DNA of 64,000 nt, taken from contig VZRN01011461.1 of NCBI GenBank assembly GCA_013397935.1, forward strand, positions 1,331,471 to 1,395,470, written 5' to 3'. The notes below the pieces were generated by a model, which saw only the letters and a program-made list of their open reading frames with translations, had not been told where the DNA came from and ran no database searches. This stretch comes from Dasyornis broadbenti (taxonomy: Eukaryota > Chordata > Aves > Passeriformes > Dasyornithidae). A program made the translations under genes and the position numbers. Of this stretch, positions 38,474 through 50,061 are shown piece after piece; position 1 is the first letter of the stretch; each line of letters starts with the position of its first letter.

Positions 38474-38503
<30 letters not shown>
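38474..38503 (+). repeat. (AT)15 microsatellite
   Basis: A pure run of alternating A and T, about 15 dinucleotide units. It is a typical polymorphic microsatellite and would make alternating Tyr/Ile in any frame. Confidence 0.97.
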
Positions 38504-38506
<3 letters not shown>

Positions 38507-39343
38507 CTGTAAATGAAACTTCTCAGCCTCTGCAGAAACTGATTTAGAACCGATGGCAATATTTTAGAATGTGTTTGCAAATCAGGAATTGCAGCAGTTG
38601 TGGCTGCCATGAGGACCTTGGCTTGGACCATTCACCTTGCAGGTACACGCAGGGCAAGCAGGAATTGTTATCCAAGCGCGTTGTGAAGGGAGAGAGGAAC
38701 TCTGAGAAGCACAAAGTTCCTGTAGGTTGTAGGAAAATACATCCACGGCTGAAGAATGCAAGATTTGTGCTTCCTCCAAACCATTTCAGGCTGCAATCTC
38801 AGCTGCCAGATCTGCACACTCTGTGTTGTTGAATCAAGGGCTGGGTTTTCCTTTCTTTCTCTGTCGGTGGTTTCCTGGTGTCACCGTGCAGGCCTCTCTG
38901 AATTTCCAGTCTAGAAGGATTTGCTGGTTGCTGGTAATTCTTTGATCACTTCTTCAAACAACTCATCATAATAATTACAATGCTCTTATTTAATGAGGCA
39001 GCACTCCTCTAAGGACTAAGCAAATATTATTTATGGCTCAAGTAATTCAGGTACAGAGAAGTTTAAATCATCGTGTCGTACCCAAGGGAGGGCCGTACTA
39101 TTTCTGTCTCAGATGTCTGAGAAGAAATACGAGTGCTTGCATCCTGTAAGATTTGCTTAGTTGATCTGATGCTCCTCAAATTATGCAACTTTTTATGCAT
39201 AAATATGAGGACATTGCGTAGATCTTTGCTGTGATAAAACAGGCAGTTCCTCCAAGATTTACTGCAAAGTATTTGTTCTTGTATTTTTCAGGCCATAAGC
39301 TTTTATACTTTTCAGCTCAGCTGTCCCTTCTTCCTGTCTTCAC
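38504..39343. other. Unique non-coding spacer
   Basis: No gene or repeat family was recognised. Confidence 0.45.
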
Positions 39344-39379
39344 AAAAAAAAAAAAAAAAAATTAAAAAAAAAAAAAAAA
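39344..39379 (+). repeat. Poly(A) tract, interrupted
   Basis: An A run of 18 bases, TT, then an A run of 16 bases, followed by an AAC/AAAC-rich tail. No retrocopy body was recognised next to it. Directly downstream lies the first copy of a 28-base sequence (39398-39425) repeated at 41449-41476. Confidence 0.95.
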
Positions 39380-40014
39380 CCAACAAAACAAACAAAATTT
39401 AGTGTTTTTTTTAGATACCTTTTGTGCACAGGGGCAATATTTTTTGCAGGGCCCAGCTTCTGTATGTGATCTGTTTTGGTTTAGAATAGGAGCAAAAAAC
39501 CCCAGCTTTCCTAATTACAGCCTCTTGACTCAAGTACCTCTGCAAGCACAAAGCCCCAAGAGTGACACAGTCACATGAGTTAGGATGGTCCTTGACCAGA
39601 AATAGCTCATTTTGTTCAAAAAACGGATGAAGCCCCACAGAAGGTTTGTGCTGTTGACCTGTTACAAGGTGGGGCAGGCTGTCCCTGGAGCAGCAGAGGG
39701 CAGGTTGCTCTTTGTTTGGTGCTTTTCACACAAGAATGTTTGAATTAACCTCCTGTCACCTCAGAGTGTTGCTCCTCCCAAGCCTTGGCTCCCCTGTGGC
39801 GTTGCATGAGCGGAGCTAAATTCAAATGAACGCTTGGAGTGGGTAGGGGCATGGAAAACATGCAAAGAAATGCTTGGATTGTAATTAGTATTTAGAATAA
39901 AGTGTATAAAGGTCAGCCAAGTGGCTTTCTTTGTTCACGTTTTGTTCCTCCAAACCCCCTTCCTCTGAGATTTCCTGAAGGGCTGCTGTGATGATGCTGG
40001 GCAGGGCTTTGTCC

Positions 40015-40038
40015 CAGCAGCAGCAGCAGCAGCAGCAG
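40015..40038 (+). repeat. (CAG)8 trinucleotide repeat
   Basis: Eight uninterrupted CAG units inside a GC-rich island of about 39980-40260. Open frames through the island would give poly-Gln on the plus strand (frame 39988-40242) or poly-Leu and poly-Cys on the minus strand. All are short, overlap each other and lack recognisable domains, so I do not call a gene. The island may be an exon of an unannotated transcript or a regulatory GC-rich block. Confidence 0.95.
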
Positions 40039-40782
40039 GACATTGGTGCAAGATCTCGAGGCCCTGTGTGCCAGCCAAGGGGAAGGAAAGCCTTTGCAGG
40101 CGGCTCTTCCCGAAACCAACCCGCTGACCCAGGGAGGGCAGCCCCGCCGGCCTCCCTCTCCAAGGACGTCGCCATCCATGAAATTCTGTTTGCTGGCTTG
40201 GCTGTCAGTCCGTGCAGCCTCTGCTGGTCCTTCCATGCATGATTCCTGAGGGCAAAGGTCTTCAGAAATTTCCACATCACCCTGAACTCTTTTCTGTCTC
40301 TTTTAATCTGCTCCTCGTTCCTCTCCCATCACACCGTGCTGCTTTCCCACTCAGCTCTCCCATAGTAACGTTCTTTTCCCTTGCATATTAACTTTATTTT
40401 CTTTCTTTCCTTGTTGTATCCGGATTTCTTGGTACACAGAGTGGAACTTGATATCTTTCTTTCTTCTGTCTGTCTTTGGATCAGAGACTGGCTGAAAATG
40501 GCAGGAATTTATACCAGGGACTGATTGTGTCCATTTCAAATAGAAGTGACCTATGGGAAAAAGGATTTATTGAAAGGTAATGACATTTGCTGCTAGTTCA
40601 GAACAGAGGGGAGCTGCAGGGTCACTCAGTTCAGTGGAACGGGCAAAAGATTTAAAATGGATGGAGTAGATTAAGACCATCATGTTCAGATACCTATTTT
40701 TCCACTTGAAGCCAAGACAATTCTCGTAGGACTAGGGGAAAAAAGTACCCAAACAAAAACAACAAAGAAACAGCCAAAAGGA

Positions 40783-40855
40783 NNNNNNNNNNNNNNNNNN
40801 NNNNNNNNNNNNNNNNNNNNNNNNNNNNNNNNNNNNNNNNNNNNNNNNNNNNNNN
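40783..40855. other. Assembly gap (73 N)
   Basis: Seventy-three undetermined bases between a C/A-rich left flank (AAGTACCCAAACAAAAACAA and similar) and an A-run right flank. This is probably the reverse-complement type of the G/T low-complexity tract seen elsewhere. Confidence 0.99.
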
Positions 40856-42103
40856 AAAAAAAAAAAAGAGGGGGATGGCAAATCTTTCAAAGAATATTCT
40901 GCAACGTTTTCTACCAACCAAGTAAATAAACCATTCACTTGCTTTCATTTTTAAGTACAACAGAATAATGAAGATAATCAGTTGGAGAGAAGAGGAGCTT
41001 TCTTGGTCTCTTGAATGTACGCACCATTTTATGAATGTAGCTTCATGAATGGATATTCAGAATTAAATGAATTTTCTAGATTCCAGCACCAGAGATGGTA
41101 ATCTCCCCTGGAGAATTAAGATGTGGTTAGAATGGATAAATCTTGCTGTTGGAACTCTCCAGATTGAGAGCACTGAGGGTGATCGAGTTATTTTTATATC
41201 ATGATTGCTTGACTTCATTTGTTTTCTGAAGATTTGAGGATGCCCCTACTAAAATTTCTGGGAATTGTTAATTCTGAAGTTTTAACTATTTCCTTCCAAA
41301 GGAAGCACTCTGTGCTTGTATGTGTCTTGAATGTATCTTGTATGTATGCTTCTATGTATTTATAAAAAATCCAGAAGACTGCTGATATTTAGGAATTTTA
41401 CCAGTAAAAAGCATGTGTGGAGAAGTTTTGTGTCTGGGATTTTTTTTTTTTAGTGTTTTTTTTAGATACCTTTTGTTTACAAATTCCTTCTCTTTTGAAA
41501 TAAATTAGATTTTTTTTTTTCCACCAATGTCAAACAACTCTTAAGAAATGGCCAAAAATCTAAAGGTTGTGTTTTTAAAGGCAGTATTTCAACCACTGAA
41601 ACAGTGGAGAATGATCTCGTTTTTTGTAGTGTTCCATAATTTTCTAGATGAGGCTGTATGTGGTTATGACCTTATTAAATCACTACAATCATAATCTGAA
41701 TAATTTACTTGTATGAGGTAATTATAAGGGCACTTTTTCAAAAAAATAATTTCGTTTTACCTCTACTCACAACTGCTTGGAGTCTTTAAAATAAATTTCA
41801 TGCGTTGGTAATTTGAGGAAATCATAAAAATTACTACAATTAAGGAAATGGTTAATAATTTATATCTTGTATAGTTGCATTATGGAATCCCAAGTAATTC
41901 CTGTTTTAACTGTGGAAATGTTAAATTAAGCGATGGCAGGCTCATCATGTAGGGATTCATCATGGAATCAGAAAACGGAGCTTCCTTGCTGCGTGATGAG
42001 CAATGTGAAATATTTGGGGTTGGGCGCTGCAGCAGCCCTGGTGGCTGCACTCAGGGGCAGCTCTGAGCTCCCAGGCTGGACACCAGGGGCTTGGGGCCTG
42101 CAG
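40856..42103. other. Unique AT-rich non-coding stretch
   Basis: No gene or repeat family was recognised apart from T runs near 41440-41460 and 41511-41520. The composition shifts sharply to GC-rich at about 42000, ahead of the candidate exon. Confidence 0.45.
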
Positions 42104-42257
42104 AGCGGACCCTGCCAACCTCTTTGCGACCAGGATGAACCTCTGCAGCACCAGGGCTGTGCCGTTCAGCACCGGGGTGGCCAAAGAGCTGGAGGAGCTG
42201 GTGGGGGCGGACCTGAACGTTGTCCGGGTCAGCTCTGTACAGCTCACCAGGAGCAAA
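42104..42257 (+). CDS. Candidate internal coding exon, unidentified
   Basis: A GC-rich 154-base block stands out in AT-rich surroundings. It is bounded by GGCCTGCAG on the left and AAA followed by GTGAGC on the right, which fit splice acceptor and donor ends, although the sequence before the acceptor is poor in pyrimidines. Reading from 42105 it gives 51 open codons, beginning ADPANLFATRM, with VPFSTGVAKELEELVGAD in the middle and VVRVSSVQLTRSK at the end. The pattern is an amphipathic helix followed by an alternating beta strand, with many codons ending in G or C as in avian exons. I do not recognise the family. No partner exon was found nearby. It could instead be a pseudogene remnant or a chance open block in a GC-rich island, since another frame is also open from 41933 to 42295. 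Confidence 0.3.
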
Positions 42258-43505
42258 GTGAGCATCACGTTATGAAAACTCCTCCTTATTGCTGACTGAT
42301 TTGGGGCGGCGCACGTCAGGTGTGCAGGGCAGGCGCTGCTCAGGAGGGAGTCACCCCAAGAGCAGACTTTCAAACAGGATTTAACTCGGAGCAGCCCAGA
42401 GAATTTGCTTGGAGCACTCTCAGCACATTTATCTTTACAAGCTTTTTTCTTTATCTTTACGGATTATCTTTACAAGCTGTGCTGGCACAGTCATCGCTGT
42501 CCACAGCACAGAACAAATTTAAAAAAAAAAAAAAGTATTTCAAAAAGGCAGAGTTTCTCTTTGAATGATGAGCTGTCCCAAGAGAGTAACCTGGAGAAAG
42601 TAACCATAAAGGTTTATTTAACCAAGGGAACAACAGGGGAAGGAAGGCAGGAAAAAGAAGGGAGAAAATAGAGTGCGACTGCAGAAAGAGTTAAGCCATT
42701 TTTCTATTTACATGGTTTATTTCACAAGTGTCTGACTCATTGGGCATAACCAGCACAGTTAAATTACAAAATTACTATTTGGTTCTTTTTTATTGACTAC
42801 AATTCAAAGCTGCTTCAAGCCTTCCAAATTTAATCCCCCCAGCTCTTTGCCAAGAACATTACCTTTTATTTTCAGCATTAAACTGTGTGAGATACCCCTA
42901 AGGCTACATGTGAGCTCACCCTCCATGATAGGAGCTAACAGAGTGTATCAATTGTTCATGATTTCCTATTCTCCTGTAAATTGGGAGAGGCGGGAGAAGC
43001 ACTGGAATGCGAATTCTGTGCTGTCAGCAGTTCCTCTGCAGGCTCTAGCTCAGGCAGTGCATGGCGAGGTAATTAATTGCGGGATGTTTGCAGCTCTCCA
43101 CTCACCGTCACCGTTTAGCAGCCTGTCAAAACTAAACTAATCAGCCCATTGAGTGTATTTTGATATGCTTACTTTGCTTGGACTTTTGGGCTACTCCCCG
43201 CCTTGGCTCCAAGGAAGTTAAGAAGCTGCCATGAGAAAGTTACCAGGGAAGAAAAGGCCTTTTCAGACACCTCCTCGATTGAAACCTCAGATTGGGTTGC
43301 AGGTGTGAAATGTTTATTTATAACCGTAATTGAGTAATGATAGTATTTTTTATTTGTGGAAATGAGTGCTGAAGTTACAGGATGAATTTTAACAGGTGCC
43401 TTCTCAGGGATATTTTGAAAGTCAAACACTAAATCTATTTTTAATGGACTTACATTTTAAAATGCTTCTCCCAGTGTTGAGAAACTGGTGTTTAACAGCA
43501 AAGAC
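42258..43505. other. Non-coding stretch after the GC-rich island
   Basis: No gene was recognised. A small local duplication of TTATCTTTAC(AAGC) occurs three times between about 42428 and 42479. An A run of 14 bases lies near 42520. Confidence 0.45.
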
Positions 43506-43615
43506 CGGATGTGGCACTCAGTGCCATGGTTTAGTTGATAAGGTAGTGCTGGGTCACAGGTTAGACTTGATGATCCCCAAAGTCTTTTCCAACCTGGTTG
43601 ATTCTGTGATTCTGT
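43506..43615 (+). mobile_element. CR1 3' terminal fragment
   Basis: A CR1 tail in the plus orientation. GGATGTGGCACTCAGTGCCA and TGGTTTAGTTG are followed by GTGCTGGGTCACAGGTTAGA, CTTGATGATC, AGTCTTTTCCAACCTGG and GATTCTGTGATTCTGT. The last part is the characteristic ATTCTGTG terminal repeat. About 110 bases remain. Confidence 0.92.
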
Positions 43616-44245
43616 AAAAATAGTCCAGTGAAAACATTTCGAAATCTATTTCTCGTTATTTCTTCCACTTCCTCTCTGACATTTTTTCTATTTTATTCAC
43701 TGCCATAGACACTATTTTCCAAAATGGCCCACAAGACAGTTAGGGACTTTCACTTTTCAGATGTTGAAAAAGATAATTTTCCCTTACATTTTGATGTTGT
43801 TTTGAATTCGAGACGGAGGTCAGGGTGAGGATATGATTATGAGGAAATAGATATATGAATATGTTCAGCAGTTGCATACATCAGTGATTTACATCCCATC
43901 GATAATGTGTTTAGCCTCTGCGTATCTCTGGTGTGTGTGATGATGTGGCATTAACAGCAGCACAGTTATTGAAAACCTCATGCTTGCTCATCACCTTTTC
44001 CAAATCGTTTTGAAAACTGCTTTCAAAATCAAACGAAATTTGATGAAATCTGATTTGTTTTCGAAGCTGTTCACACTTGCACAGGGAAGCACACCGTCGT
44101 GTGTGTAAGAAACCAAAGTGTTGCACAAGCAGAATGGCAGGAAATACGTGCGCACTGACAGTGAGCTGTGTGCAGTTGCTCAGGGATGTGTATGGATCAG
44201 CTTGGGAGCTCGTATATGACCATTGCAACTGAAGATGAATGAATT

Positions 44246-44383
44246 CTGAGGGTGCTGAGGCCCTGGCACAGGCTCCCAGAGCAGCTGTGGCTGCCCCTGG
44301 ATCCCTGGAGGTGTCCCAGGCCAGCTTGGACAGGGCTTGGAGCAGCTGGGACAGTGGAAGGTGTCCCTGCTATGGCAGGAATG
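44246..44383 (+). mobile_element. CR1 fragment truncated at both ends
   Basis: A CR1 3'-region block in the plus orientation. GAGGGTGCTGAGGCCCTGG is followed by CAGGCTCCCAGAGCAGCTG, GTGGCTGCCCCTGGATCCCT, GGAGGTGTCCCAGGCCAGC, TTGGACAGGGCTTGGAGCAG and GGAAGGTGTCCCTG. It stops just after the GGCAGG block, short of the CR1 3' terminus. Open frames on both strands here are repeat-derived. Confidence 0.9.
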
Positions 44384-44895
44384 GCCCATGTTTGTGAAAA
44401 ATCTGACTCTAGTGTCCTCTCCTCTTTCATTCTGGCCATATGTGTTTTCGGAGAGTTCTTTCATTTCTTTTAAGGGATTTTTGTGGGGCTTTTTAGCTGT
44501 CCTGTCATTTGTTTCTCATCCCGACAGTAACAGTTAAGAGGTGATGTTGATAACTTTGCAAGAGCTGATAACTCTCTGTGAATCACTGAGGTGAACTGTG
44601 CACACACAGCAAGGTATCTGCTGCCAGCAGAAGTTGTTGTGTTTGCAGCTGCTGTAGTTTTTCCAGAGAGAATCATAAATAAGTAAAGCTGTGTACTCCA
44701 AATCTCAGCAATAATCATGGATTTCTTTGTGAAAATTGAGATTCAAATTAGAGGCTGACACGTGACAGTGTCTTCAAGATCTCTGTTTGCTGGAGAACTG
44801 ATAAAATGGCATTTGTTGATACTATTAAATACATATATAGATAAAAATAAGGTTTCTGTTCTTGGGATTTTATGACATTCTTATAGAAAGGTAAT
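44384..44895. other. Unique spacer
   Basis: No gene or repeat family was recognised. Confidence 0.45.
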
Positions 44896-45018
44896 TTAAA
44901 AAAAAACCACAAAAAAAAAAAAAAAAAAAAAAACCCAAAAAATAAAAAATAAACTAAACCAAACAAAAAACCCCAACAAACAAACAATATAATCCCACAA
45001 AAAACCAAACCCACAACT
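44896..45018 (-). repeat. C/A-rich low-complexity tract
   Basis: Long A runs (one of more than 20) with CC, CCC and CCCC interruptions and CAAACAAACAA units. It is the reverse complement of the G/T tract class. The 88-codon open frame on the opposite strand is a composition artefact rich in Phe, Leu and Trp. Confidence 0.92.
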
Positions 45019-45362
45019 CAAAGCCTCACTGCAGGGAAAAGTTCCAAAAGTAAAGCAACAGGAGGGAAAAGGAAATGAGATTGTGTGATTTAGAGGCTGA
45101 TCTCTGGAGATCTGAGAATATTTTCCTGTTCTGATTGTGAGTGTTGTCTGAGTTAGGGAATTGATTTTTCACCCAAATCAGTGGAAGGCTCGAGACTCCA
45201 ATGCGCCCCCAGCAGTGAAATTGACAGTACAGGTTCTGTCTCTTTGCCTTCCAGCTCATTCTAAGGGGGCTCTGCTTTCTCTGAACAGGCCTTCACGAGA
45301 GATGGGTGTGATTTTAAATATCAAATTCCAGGTTTCCAAAATACATCATACAAATACCTTGC

Positions 45363-45528
45363 ATTGTCTTTCAGTACTTTGGTAGGTTTGATTTAAAGGA
45401 AAGTGAAACTTATTTACCAGAAGAGATATTTTGGAGAATTTACGGATTGTCTTTCAAGACTTTGATAGGTCTGAGTTAACGGAAAATAAAATTTATTTAC
45501 CAGAAGAGATATTTTGAATAATTTATGG
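45363..45528 (+). repeat. Diverged tandem duplication, 83-bp unit x 2
   Basis: Copy one is 45363-45445 and copy two is 45446-45528. The two align without gaps with 12 differences in 83 (about 86 percent identity), sharing ATTGTCTTTCA at the start and the exact core TTATTTACCAGAAGAGATAT. Differences are spread out and mostly transitions, so the duplication is old. Neither copy matches a family I know. Confidence 0.95.
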
Positions 45529-48500
45529 AATACGTTGATAAGTGCTGCTTGGTTGTTGGGCTACAAAGAAATGTAAACAAGTAATTCAGTTGTGTAGGAG
45601 CTTGACATGTTTTAGCAACCTATGAATCTCCAGGTTCTCTGGTCTCTATTTGTGAAGTCTTTTCAGAGTGAAACCCCAACCCACGTGCTACACCCAGGTG
45701 TCATAGGTGGTACTTGTCTGTCATTATTGAGCAGGCAATCCCAATTTAGACAGCTGTCATTTTTAACCAGGCTGCCTGTCACTGCTTTGTTTCATCATTC
45801 ATCTTTTCCCATTTCACTTCAGCTGAAAGACGCAGTGAGAATTTTGAGCGTGGCTCTTTGAGGAAGGAAATGCTGAGGAGGTGGTGTTTGGGGAGTGCCA
45901 AATGGAGTCGTTACTCAGCGCTCACTCCGCAATCCCACAGATATCAGGTGGCCTTCTGCACTGCCAGCATCCCACTCACTCCCCAGCTCCAAACTGCTTT
46001 GTCTCTCAGCTTCATTAGGAACCAGTCCTCATCTGAACTATTTATAACTGCACAACTGAGCTCTGGGGTTCATTACTGAGCTGCTGGAGCTCTGTCACTG
46101 AGCACCCGCGCCGAGTGCTGCTGGGCTTGGTGCTCTTTGGTGTTGAGCAAGTTGCCACTTGGGCTGAGACATTCGTGGTGGAGCAGAGAGCTGCAGCGGG
46201 GCTCAGCTGCTGCCTGGGGCACCAGGTGTCCGTGGAACTCGGGTCCCTGCTGTGAGTGGTTGTCTCAGATCTTGATGTGCAAAAATCCAGTGTAATGAAG
46301 AGAACTCATAAGGAAAGATCTTCACAAAGGGTCTCCTTGAGAGCACTCTGGAGCCTAACAGAATAATCAAGGGTGAATATTCGCCTGTCTCGAACCTTAT
46401 CAAATGAAAGATAAACTTTGTTAGCCTCTTAAAAATAAAGGAACGTGAGCTGCAATTTGTACACTTTTGTTTTCAGCAGTTTGGTAGATAAGATTAGTGA
46501 TCACTGGGATAAACGAGTGGCAACTGATGACAGAGCTCCTCGTAAAGATTAAGAAATCTTAGAGTTTTCCTGGCATATTTTGAAGTCTGCTCTTGCTTCA
46601 GAAAAACGATAATGCCAGTGCCTGAAGGCTGGGGGATGGCCGCTCGGTTCTCTTGGTTCAGAGTGGAAGATGAGCTGCGGCACAAAAAGCAGATGTGGAA
46701 GGGATCCGACCTCTGGTAGTGTGAACTGGGAGGAAATAACGTCCAGATTGTTACGATGAAAATTGCTGGCTCACACCACTGAGGTTACCTTGTGCTCCTC
46801 TGTGATCTTTGTTGTAAGAGTTTACGAATGATAAGATTGTTAGATACAGCACTGCCAAGCCACAGCCTGAGAATCTGGGGATGGATTGGTTTTTCTAGAT
46901 GTGTTAAAGTACGTGGAGGAGAAACAGCAAGAAAAGTACAAGAGATGAGGGGACACTGCTTGGGTAAGTGCACAGACATAAGATTAAGCCCAGAGGAAAA
47001 AGAAGGTGTGAGAAAATATCCCATCTTAAATGTTGGCAAGGCAGAAAATGACTTGGAGAACAATCAAAGAAACTGTTTCCTTATTTTTTTTTTTTTCAAG
47101 AAACAAGAATGCCTGCCTGCCTTTAAAACAACACCAACAGCAGAAAAGAAATAATCTCCAAAGCAGGGATTCAGTTAGACCCTAGGCTTAGCAAAAAGAA
47201 ATTGTGTTAATTCATTACAGAGGTATAATTTAAAGTAAAAAAACATTCATCTTGCTTGGTTTTGTTACTGCCACATGTGCTGAATAATCTAAGGTTGTAC
47301 AACACAAATATTCCAGAAGGGCATCACTCTTTTATTTGAAAATATCAAAAGCAGATAATCCATCATTTTTAAAGTTTAGTTCAATACCTAGACATCCAGT
47401 AAAGTGAACAATTACCTGTTTACAGATTCTTTCTGTGCTCTAGCAAATTGTGTAGGAGCGAGCCCATTAAAGGAAATAACTGTGTACCAGGTTGTCTGAA
47501 GAAATGAGGTTGCACTAGGGATCAAATACAACTAAGGGGGAAAGAAAAAAATCTTTGCTACAATCAGTGATGGGCAAAAATAAGAAGAATCCAATTTGAC
47601 TTTCAAATCTCAGGTTGAGTTCAAAGTTGAAACAACTTTGAATTTGCCAACACTTTTGATAAAGAAATCTTTAGGGAACAATAAATGTGATGCCTCAGGA
47701 TACAAGGGGTACTGCTTTGATTTTACAGAATGATTCTGTGAGTTGAGCTAAGTTAGGAAATGATTTGTTGTGATATAATTTTGAAATATTTTCCAATTCC
47801 CAACACGGTCCCCTACTTTAAGCACCTCCTCAGCTTAGCACAAGTAAGCAGCTCGTAGTCCAGAATTCAGAATTACACTGAAGTACTGCTTATGCAGAAA
47901 GTCTTGCAGCTTTAAGCCTGTACTCACATCCCCACAAGACAAATAAGACTTAAAGATGTGTTTCAGAGTTTTACTTTGCTGCTGAAGTACTTCAGTGGTT
48001 TCTTTGGCAGCTCAAGCCCCCTTGAAGTGCTCATTAGCTGCCTATTGATTCTGCTCAGAGGCTGGAGCCTGCCTGTGCCTCTCCAAACTGCGATGGAATC
48101 GCTGCTGGCAGCTCCCTGCTCCGGAGCTATTGACAGAGCTGCTGTTTGAGGAGAAACAAGGTAAATGCTAAGCTTGCACTTGAGGGCTGCGATGCGGTGA
48201 GAAGTCACCTTTGTCACCAGAACAGCTTCATTTCTCTGATTGTGTTGTGATTGCAGACAAAAGTGGCAAAGGCTCCTCAGCAAACCTTTCCCTGTGTTTT
48301 TGTTGGAATTACGCCTTTTCACTCTTGTCTTGAAATTTATAACTGAGGCAAAATATGCCATTAAAGCCATTTATTCCGTTCTTGGAATAAATAAAACTTC
48401 CCAGTCCTTAAGCAAACCCCAGCGGTGCTACTTGCAGTGTTTCAGGTTACGTTGCAAGGTTGTAAACACAGACATTTAATTTCACTAACTCAGAACTCCA

Positions 48501-50061
48501 GAACTGCAGATCTTCACAGAGAACACTTTCTGATTCGCTAAAGTCTGAACATAACCAGTAGAATAAGTAGGAGTAGATACAATTTTAAATCATCTTGGAA
48601 TATAGTCGATAAAAATCACTTTTGACAGATTAGATTTATATACCCAGTAATTCATAATAAAATAAGAATTTTATATTCAGTTAATAAGAAATTTTTTCAT
48701 CTCCACAGTAAATACTCGAAGATTTTGAATAAGTTACAGAAAATGAAGTTCCTTTACTGTTGCTGAGAAGAATAACTTGCCCAGACAAGACAGGTTCTGT
48801 TGGCTGTAGGACTCACCTGAGCAATCTTCTCAATCTTAGAATTCAGTTTGGAATTTTTCATCCACAGCTTGTGCACACAGGTAGGAGCAATCCTCACTCA
48901 ACCATTTTCAGATGGCGAGGCTTACATTAAAAATCGAACAAGAACGTTCTTTCAATTTATTCTTTCTCCTGTCAGAGTAAGGGGGGAAAGATTCGGGTAA
49001 AAAAAGGAACTTGTTAAGATGTCAGTAAGCTCAGAGCTGTTGTTAGATGAAATCCCTGGGTTCTTGTATCAAGATCCTCCGGGGCATTAACCCCCATCAG
49101 GTGGGAGATCAGATTAACCACAAACAACCACACCCAGCTGAGGAAAACTCTCCAATAAAGACTCACCATAAAGCTGCATCACAACATTTCTGGAAAAATA
49201 AAGGGGCGAAAGGACAAAATCTATTTTTAATGTTCCTTCATTAGGATTACATATGACTTAATCTCCTTTGAAATTATTCTTCTGCCCTGTAGAAGTTAGA
49301 TATTTATTTGTATATATATATTTTGTGTGTGTGTGTAGTTTCCCCATACATAAATGCTGACTTCCAGCTCAAAGCCTCTGAAAACAGGTAAATAATATTG
49401 CTGGTAATTCACAGCTAGAAACTGTCTCAAGCTGTGAGCACAGCACTAACCTCTGGTTTATGAACATGAGAAAAGCCCTTATCACATCAAATCAGAACTT
49501 ATCTCGTGCTAACAGATGGGGAAATCCCTGCTGTACTTCTGTGTCAGGAATTCACCAGAGTGTTGTTATATCCCCCAAAAGCTATCTTCAGGTATTTGGG
49601 GACAGGATTATTTTTGTTAGGGATTCCTTAGAATGTGAAGGTTTGGTGGTTTTTTTTTTTTTTTTTTGTGGTAGGATAAATGCTTGCAGAATGCTCTTAC
49701 AGAGAAGTGGATTGGTGTGCAGAGAAAAAAAGGTGTTTTCTCCTCAGAAGTGTTGGAGCAAAATTGTCTAAAATTAGATTCTTTCAATCCTGGGTTTTTG
49801 TTTGTTTATCTTTTTATTAAAAAAAATATTAGGAATAAAAGATCAAACTCAAATGTTTGTCAAAGATCTTGAACGTTTTAACATTTTTTCTACGTGATCT
49901 TTCTCAGATCACTTGCAGTTAGGATCTGCCTGTTTCCCTTATTGTTATTGTTTTATGACTCTCCAATTGTATGCAAAATTAGTATTCACACATCAGACAG
50001 CTGAATATGTGTAATGGAATTTATTTAGGATGCAGGTACAGAATTCTTGACTTTCAGATAG
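45529..50061. other. Unique non-coding stretch
   Basis: No gene or transposon was recognised in about 4.5 kb. A possible conserved block at 45690-46080 is listed separately. A short TA run followed by TG repeats lies near 49311-49337, and T runs lie near 47084 and 49650-49668. Confidence 0.45.
45690..46080. promoter_or_regulatory. Possible conserved non-coding element
   Basis: A unique block with several TGTCA/TGACA-type TALE-homeodomain cores (for example ACAGCTGTCATTTTT near 45750 and CCTGTCACTG near 45775) and an E-box CAGCTG. No simple repeats. The call rests on motif density and is speculative. Confidence 0.2.
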
